Positions 60,307 to 64,000 of a stretch of DNA of 64,000 nucleotides are shown here, piece by piece. The stretch comes from Amycolatopsis balhimycina FH 1894. GTDB taxonomy: Bacteria; Actinomycetota; Actinomycetes; Mycobacteriales; Pseudonocardiaceae. The notes beneath the pieces are model-generated. The model searched no databases. It was not told where the DNA came from and saw nothing but the letters and a program-made list of their open reading frames with translations. The position numbers were made by a program, and so were the translations under genes. The first letter of the stretch is position 1; the number at the start of each line of letters is the position of its first letter. The stretch lies in contig NZ_KB913037.1 in NCBI RefSeq assembly GCF_000384295.1, positions 9,809,508 through 9,873,507 of the forward strand, in the 5' to 3' direction.

Positions 60307-60942
60307 GTGAACGAGAGCCCGCGAGAGCGCTACCGAGCCCAGGTGCGCGCGGAGATCAAGCGGCACGCGTGGGAGCAGATCGCCGCGGCGGGCGTGCCGG
60401 CGCTGTCGCTCAACGCGATCGCCAAGCAGGTGGGCATGAGCGGTCCCGCGCTGTACCGGTACTTCGCGAGCCGGGACGAGCTGATCACCGCACTGATCCG
60501 CGACGCCTACCGCAGCCTCGCCGACACCGTCCGGGCCGCCGGCGACTCAGGCGCCGGCCTGGCCGGCCTCGCCCACGTCATCCGGGACTGGGCGCGCAGC
60601 GACCCGCAGCGGTACTTCCTCATCTACGGCACGCCCGTCCCCGGCTACCACGCCCCGGCCGACACGACCGCGATCTCGTCCGAGGTGATGGCGGTGCTGG
60701 TCGACGTCTGCGCCGCGGTGGCGGACGGTGAGCCGCCGACGGCGTTCGACGGGCACCTCGAAAACCACCGCGAGTGGGCCGGTGATCGCCCTGCGACGGC
60801 GTCGGTCCTGCATCGCGGGCTGTCCTTCTGGACGCGCCTGCACGGCGTGCTCTCCCTCGAGCTGGCCGGCCACTTCACCGGCATGAAGTTCGACCCGGGC
60901 CTGCTGATCGACGAAGAAGTGGCCGCACTGCGCCCGCGGTGA
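60307..60942 (+). CDS. TetR-family regulator with WHG-type C-terminal domain
   Basis: 211 residues from a GTG at 60307. HTH: LNAIAKQVGMSGPALYRYFASRDELITALIRDAYRSL; then YFLIYGTPVPGYHAPADT and WTRLHGVLSLELAGHF. It is a clear relative of the regulator at 23722. It is divergent from the SRPBCC gene. The gap contains repeats of GTTAGT (60228-60252) and a TGTTA...TAACA inverted sequence (60243-60263), with CTAAC before the start, as probable operator elements. Confidence 0.85.
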   Translation: MNESPRERYRAQVRAEIKRHAWEQIAAAGVPALSLNAIAKQVGMSGPALYRYFASRDELITALIRDAYRSLADTVRAAGDSGAGLAGLAHVIRDWARSDPQRYFLIYGTPVPGYHAPADTTAISSEVMAVLVDVCAAVADGEPPTAFDGHLENHREWAGDRPATASVLHRGLSFWTRLHGVLSLELAGHFTGMKFDPGLLIDEEVAALRPR

Positions 60943-60954
60943 GCCGCGGGCACC

Positions 60955-61812
60955 TCACCCGGTCTGTTCGCGGATCCAATCCGCCACGACGTCGACGCGG
61001 GCGATCGTCTCGGCGCCGGGCTGGGGGCACGGCGGGCCGGTGTTGACGATGGCCACCAGCGTCCCGCCGTGGTCGTCCTCGGAGAGGAAGAACGGGCCGC
61101 CCGAGTCCTGCGGGCACGGGCCGTTCTCGACCGTGCGCGTGCCCACCGGCTGGGCCTCCAGGGTCACCTTGTCGACGCCCGACACCCGGAACTTCCCGCG
61201 TTTGAGGTGGTCGGACGGGCCGAGCACGGTCGCCGAGTGCGAACCCCAGCCGGCGAACTGGAGCTGCTCGCCGACCGCGGGCCGCGTCTCGGCCAGCTTC
61301 ACCGGGGCGATGCCGGTGACCGGGCTGCTGAGCTTCACCACGGCCAGGTCGTTGACCGGCGACTGCCGGACGTCCACGACCTCGGCCGTGTGCCCGCCGG
61401 GATCGCTGTCCTTCAGCCGGCCGACGGTCACCGTCATCGTGTACGGCGACGGCCCGCCGACCCGGACGTCGTGCACGTCGTGGAAGCAGTGCCCGGCGGT
61501 GACGACCCACTGCGGCGCCACCAGCGAGCCGCTGCAGGCGCCGCTGCGCACGCCGCCGCCGAGGACGGGAATGTCCTCCGAGGTCAGCTTCGCGTTGAAG
61601 GGCAGGATCGGGTTCTGCGCCGCTCGCGTGGTCGCGGGTGCCGGGGCCGCGGTGTCCGGCAGGCTGTGCCCGGTCGTCGACGCGGCCAGGACGGGTCCCC
61701 CTGCCGTCGCCGCGGTCACGGTGTGGGCGAACGCGAGGCCGGCCCCCGCCAGCACCCCGATCCCCGTCGCCCGCAGCCGGAAGAGCCGCCGTCGTTCCGA
61801 AATGGTCCTCAC
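60955..61812 (-). CDS. Secreted trypsin-like serine protease
   Basis: 285 residues with an N-terminal signal/anchor segment (ATGIGVLAGAGLAFAHT). The full triad is present: His108 (TAGHC), Asp155 (NDLAV) and Ser237 (QDSGGP), with disulfide Cys pairs as in S1 proteases. Catalytically competent, extracellular. Starts just after the TetR gene on the opposite strand (convergent). Confidence 0.9.
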   Translation of the reverse strand: MRTISERRRLFRLRATGIGVLAGAGLAFAHTVTAATAGGPVLAASTTGHSLPDTAAPAPATTRAAQNPILPFNAKLTSEDIPVLGGGVRSGACSGSLVAPQWVVTAGHCFHDVHDVRVGGPSPYTMTVTVGRLKDSDPGGHTAEVVDVRQSPVNDLAVVKLSSPVTGIAPVKLAETRPAVGEQLQFAGWGSHSATVLGPSDHLKRGKFRVSGVDKVTLEAQPVGTRTVENGPCPQDSGGPFFLSEDDHGGTLVAIVNTGPPCPQPGAETIARVDVVADWIREQTG

Positions 61813-61863
61813 ACCCTATTGCACGGATGAGGGCACGGAATGGTTGCGAGATCCAGACTTTTC

Positions 61864-62814
61864 TCACACGCGGAACGCGTCCACACCGGTCAGCCGGGCC
61901 GAAAGCGCCCAAAGCCGGGCGGCTTCGCCGGGGTCGACGGCGTGTCCGCGGACCCCGGAGACCATCTCGGAGCTCTCGGTCGGCTCGGCGACGTCGCAGT
62001 CCTCGCAGTACAGCCCGCCCAGGTCCGCCAGCTGCGCGGAAGTCGCCGCCCAGACCTGGGTCGCCGCGCCCTGCGCCGGGGTCTTGAAGGTGGGGTCGGC
62101 GGGCCGGCCGTCCTCGCCGACCCAGCCGCGGCCGGCCATTTCGGCGTGCGTCAAGTGCCGCTGCAGGGGCGTGAGGATCGCGCCGGGGTGCACCGAGAAC
62201 GCCCGGACCCCGGCTGCCCGGCCGAGGGTGTCGAGGTGGACGGCGAACAGGGCGTTGGCCGTTTTCGCCTGGGCGTAGGCGAGCCAGCGGTCGTAGCCCC
62301 GCTCGAAGTGGGGATCGGCCCAGCGGATCCCGGAAAGCTGGTGGCCCGCCGACGACACGGTCACGATCCGCGCGCCCGGCCTGACGGCCGGCCAGAGCAG
62401 GTTGACCAGGGCGTGGTGCCCCAGGTGGTTGACCGCGAACTGGGCCTCCCAGCCCGGGCCGACGCGGGTTTCCGGGCAGGCCATGATCCCGGCGTTGCCG
62501 ATGACGATGTCGAGCCCGCGGCCGGAAGCGAGGAACCGTCCGGCGAACCGGCGGACGCTGCCGAGGTCGGCGAGGTCGAGCGCGGCGACCTCGGCCGTGC
62601 CCGCGAGCGCCGCACGGGCTTCGGCGGGGCGCCGGGCCGGGACGATCACGTGTGCCCCGGCGGCGGCGAGGGCGCGGGTGGTTTCGGCGCCCAGGCCGGA
62701 ATACCCGCCGGTGACGAGGGCGAGCCTGCCGGTGAGGTCGATGCCGTGCAGGACTTCGGTCGCCGTGGTGCGGTGGCCGAAGCCGGAGCCGATCTTGTGC
62801 TGGTGCGTGGTCAT
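61864..62814 (-). CDS. SDR-family oxidoreductase
   Basis: 316 residues from the ATG at 62814. LVTGGYSGLGAETTRAL (35-45) is the NAD(P) motif, with NAG in IVIGNAGIM and catalytic residues in VSSAGHQLS and YAQAKTANALF. It resembles retinol-dehydrogenase-like SDRs of unknown substrate. A MerR-type promoter with a 19-nt spacer is directly upstream, and TAGCTT seven bases before the ATG suggests a leaderless mRNA. It is the target of the divergent MerR regulator. Confidence 0.85.
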   Translation of the reverse strand: MTTHQHKIGSGFGHRTTATEVLHGIDLTGRLALVTGGYSGLGAETTRALAAAGAHVIVPARRPAEARAALAGTAEVAALDLADLGSVRRFAGRFLASGRGLDIVIGNAGIMACPETRVGPGWEAQFAVNHLGHHALVNLLWPAVRPGARIVTVSSAGHQLSGIRWADPHFERGYDRWLAYAQAKTANALFAVHLDTLGRAAGVRAFSVHPGAILTPLQRHLTHAEMAGRGWVGEDGRPADPTFKTPAQGAATQVWAATSAQLADLGGLYCEDCDVAEPTESSEMVSGVRGHAVDPGEAARLWALSARLTGVDAFRV

Positions 62815-62821
62815 GCCGGCG

Positions 62822-62852
62822 AAGCTAGGAGCTAGACCGCGGTCTAGGTCAA
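62822..62852 (-). promoter_or_regulatory. MerR-type promoter for the SDR gene
   Basis: -35 TTGACC (62847-62852), 19-nt spacer, -10 TAGCTT (62822-62827). The spacer contains the perfect palindrome CTAGACCG-CGGTCTAG (62832-62847). A 19-bp spacer is diagnostic of MerR-activated promoters. Confidence 0.88.
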
Positions 62853-62871
62853 CTGATCTAGCATCGGTTCC

Positions 62872-63312
62872 GTGGAGCTGGGAATCGGGCAGGTGGCCGA
62901 GCGCACCGGGATGAGCGTGCACGCGCTGCGGCTGTACGAGCGGGAAGGCCTGATGGCGGGCCCGGTCCGCCGTGACGCCGGCGGCCGCCGCGTGTACACC
63001 GAGTGGGACGTCGAATGGCTGCTGTACTGCGCGAAGTTCCGCGCGTCGGGCATGCCGCTGGCCACGATCCGGAAGTTCGCGGACCTGGTGCGCCGGGGGC
63101 CGGGGACCGAACCCGAGCGGCTGGAGCTGCTCAGGGAGCACCAGGAGCAGGTCGTCGCGCGGATCGCGGAACTGAACGAGTGTCTCGACGTGATCTCGGA
63201 CAAGGTGCGGGTCTACGGCGAGCACGTGGCCCGGGGGAGCGCGGCCGGCCTCTGGAGCCATCCGGCGGCCGCGGCCGGTTCGCCGGAAGACCCGGTCTAC
63301 GGGGTCAGATAA
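62872..63312 (+). CDS. MerR-family transcriptional regulator
   Basis: 146 residues from a GTG at 62872; TAGCAT seven bases upstream suggests leaderless translation. The N-terminal MerR winged helix includes GIGQVAERTGMSVHALRLYEREGLMAGPVRR and VYTEWDVEWLLYCAKFR, followed by the dimerisation helix. It activates the divergent SDR gene from the unusual-spacer promoter. The 3' end overlaps the response regulator gene by 16 bp. Confidence 0.9.
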   Translation: MELGIGQVAERTGMSVHALRLYEREGLMAGPVRRDAGGRRVYTEWDVEWLLYCAKFRASGMPLATIRKFADLVRRGPGTEPERLELLREHQEQVVARIAELNECLDVISDKVRVYGEHVARGSAAGLWSHPAAAAGSPEDPVYGVR

Positions 63313-63920
63313 CCCTGGGAGAAGGCGGCGGCCACGGCGGCCGCCCGGTCCTTGACGCCGAGTTTCGCGTACGCGTGCAGCAGGTGCGTCTTGACCGTCG
63401 CCTGGCTGATGAACAGCTGTTCGGCCGCTTCGCGGTTCGTCGAACCCCGCGCGATCAGCTCCAGGACTTCCCATTCGCGCTGCGACAGCGGTTCGGACGC
63501 GGGGCGGCGCAGCTGTCCCATGAGCCGCGTCGCGACCGCGGGGGAGAGCACCGCCTGTCCCTGTGCGGCCGCCTCCACCGCGCGGAACAGTTCTTCCCGC
63601 GGTGCTTCCTTGAGCAGGTACCCCGTGGCGCCGGCCTCGATGGCCGGCAGGACATCGCTGTCGGTGTCGTAGGTGGTGAGCACAAGCACCCGCGCCGGCA
63701 CCCCGCGCTTCGCCAGTTCCTGGATGGCCGTCACCCCGTCGGTCCGGGGCATCCGCAGATCCATGAGGATCACGTCCGGCCGCAGCTTCTCCGCCACCGC
63801 GATGGCCTCCGCGCCGTCACCGGCCTCGCCGACCACCTCGAAGCGGGGGTCGGCGCCGAACATGCCGCGCAGCCCGTCCCGCACCACCGGGTGGTCGTCG
63901 ACGATCAGCAGGGAAATCAC
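63297..63920 (-). CDS. NarL/LuxR-family response regulator
   Basis: 207 residues from a GTG at 63920. Receiver domain: DD acid pair near residues 8-9, phospho-acceptor Asp54 (ILMDLRMP), Thr82 (VLTT) and Lys104 (YLLKEAP). The LuxR HTH is PLSQREWEVLELIARGSTNREAAEQLFISQATVKTHLLHAYAKLG. It overlaps the sensor kinase stop by 4 nt and is its cognate regulator. Confidence 0.92.
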   Translation of the reverse strand: MISLLIVDDHPVVRDGLRGMFGADPRFEVVGEAGDGAEAIAVAEKLRPDVILMDLRMPRTDGVTAIQELAKRGVPARVLVLTTYDTDSDVLPAIEAGATGYLLKEAPREELFRAVEAAAQGQAVLSPAVATRLMGQLRRPASEPLSQREWEVLELIARGSTNREAAEQLFISQATVKTHLLHAYAKLGVKDRAAAVAAAFSQGYLTP

Positions 63921-64000
63921 CGCGCACCTCCGGCCGGGATGGCCGGGACGGCCACCGAGATCGCCGTGCCGCCGCCCGGCTCCGACTCGATGTCCAGCCG
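63917..64000 (-). CDS. Sensor histidine kinase, C-terminal end (partial)
   Basis: Only the last 27 residues are in the window (RLDIESEPGGGTAISVAVPAIPAGGAR). EPGGGTAISVAVP is the typical end of a NarL-type HATPase_c domain. It overlaps the response regulator start (GTGA). The rest runs past the right edge. Confidence 0.75.
   Translation of the reverse strand, partial: RLDIESEPGGGTAISVAVPAIPAGGAR

Noticed and set aside
1..64000. tRNA, rRNA, prophage or insertion sequence
   Set aside because: No cloverleaf-like sequence, transposase motif, integrase or terminal inverted repeats found by reading both strands.

Overview
The window is a very GC-rich stretch of actinobacterial chromosome. Its strong third-position G/C, GTG and occasional TTG starts, many apparently leaderless genes (a -10-like hexamer 6-8 nt before the start codon), conservon genes and long perfect hairpins between genes suggest a Pseudonocardiaceae member, most likely Amycolatopsis-like. 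This placement is an inference, because the window holds no rRNA or tRNA. No phage, IS element or CRISPR array was found.

Layout. 1-2.0 kb: the end of a hydroxyproline catabolism operon (FAD dehydrogenase tail, DHDPS-family deaminase, hydroxyproline/proline epimerase). 2.1-11.3 kb: a MOSC protein, a 21-nt palindromic repeat array, a LIG-POL LigD, a TetR/hydrolase pair with twin operators, a HAD hydrolase without a normal start codon, a DUF4383 membrane protein, a HATPase/anti-sigma-type regulator, a lipoprotein and a DUF2188 protein. 11.3-20.1 kb: a seven-gene minus-strand operon for alcohol to aldehyde to acid to acyl-CoA breakdown (ALDH, ADH, two CoA ligases, crotonase, hydroxyacyl-CoA dehydrogenase, amidohydrolase). 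20.3-31.9 kb: a secreted Asp-box protein, a STAS protein, a TetR/epimerase pair, a lipoprotein/Nramp-like/PRC/PRC operon, PAP2, a MEDS-HATPase regulator, an SDR, a pyruvate-oxidase-type enzyme and a MarR regulator. 32-38 kb: LtrA and a conservon (CvnA-B-C) that ends in an MHYT protein instead of the GTPase. 38-45.3 kb: a large secreted Cys-motif protein with LacI-type operators, STAS, VOC, an ArsR-arsenate reductase fusion and a LuxR-type ATPase. 45.4-56.3 kb: the lower part of the 4-oxalomesaconate (protocatechuate 4,5-cleavage/gallate) pathway, interspersed with a MarR pair, a CGNR regulator, epoxide hydrolase, an esterase and PaaX. 56.5-64 kb: diguanylate cyclase, a 41-residue Cys-containing peptide, a ZIP transporter, an SRPBCC protein with a TetR, trypsin, an SDR/MerR pair and a two-component system.

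How the genes work together. The clearest multi-gene logic is the split aromatic module. Hydratase (45.4 kb), aldolase (53.95 kb), tautomerase (54.65 kb) and an oxidoreductase (50.2 kb) surround a GntR regulator (51.0 kb), and near-identical ATTGT-N2-ACAA sites lie before the hydratase, the GntR gene and the aldolase. The module's VOC dioxygenase appears to have lost its catalytic half. Several divergent regulator/target pairs carry visible operators (TetR 5.7 kb, TetR 23.6 kb, MarR 31.4 kb, ArsR 42.5 kb, CGNR 48.9 kb, MerR 62.8 kb). Four partner-switching proteins (9.4, 22.2, 27.4, 40.7 kb) suggest an active stress-sigma network.
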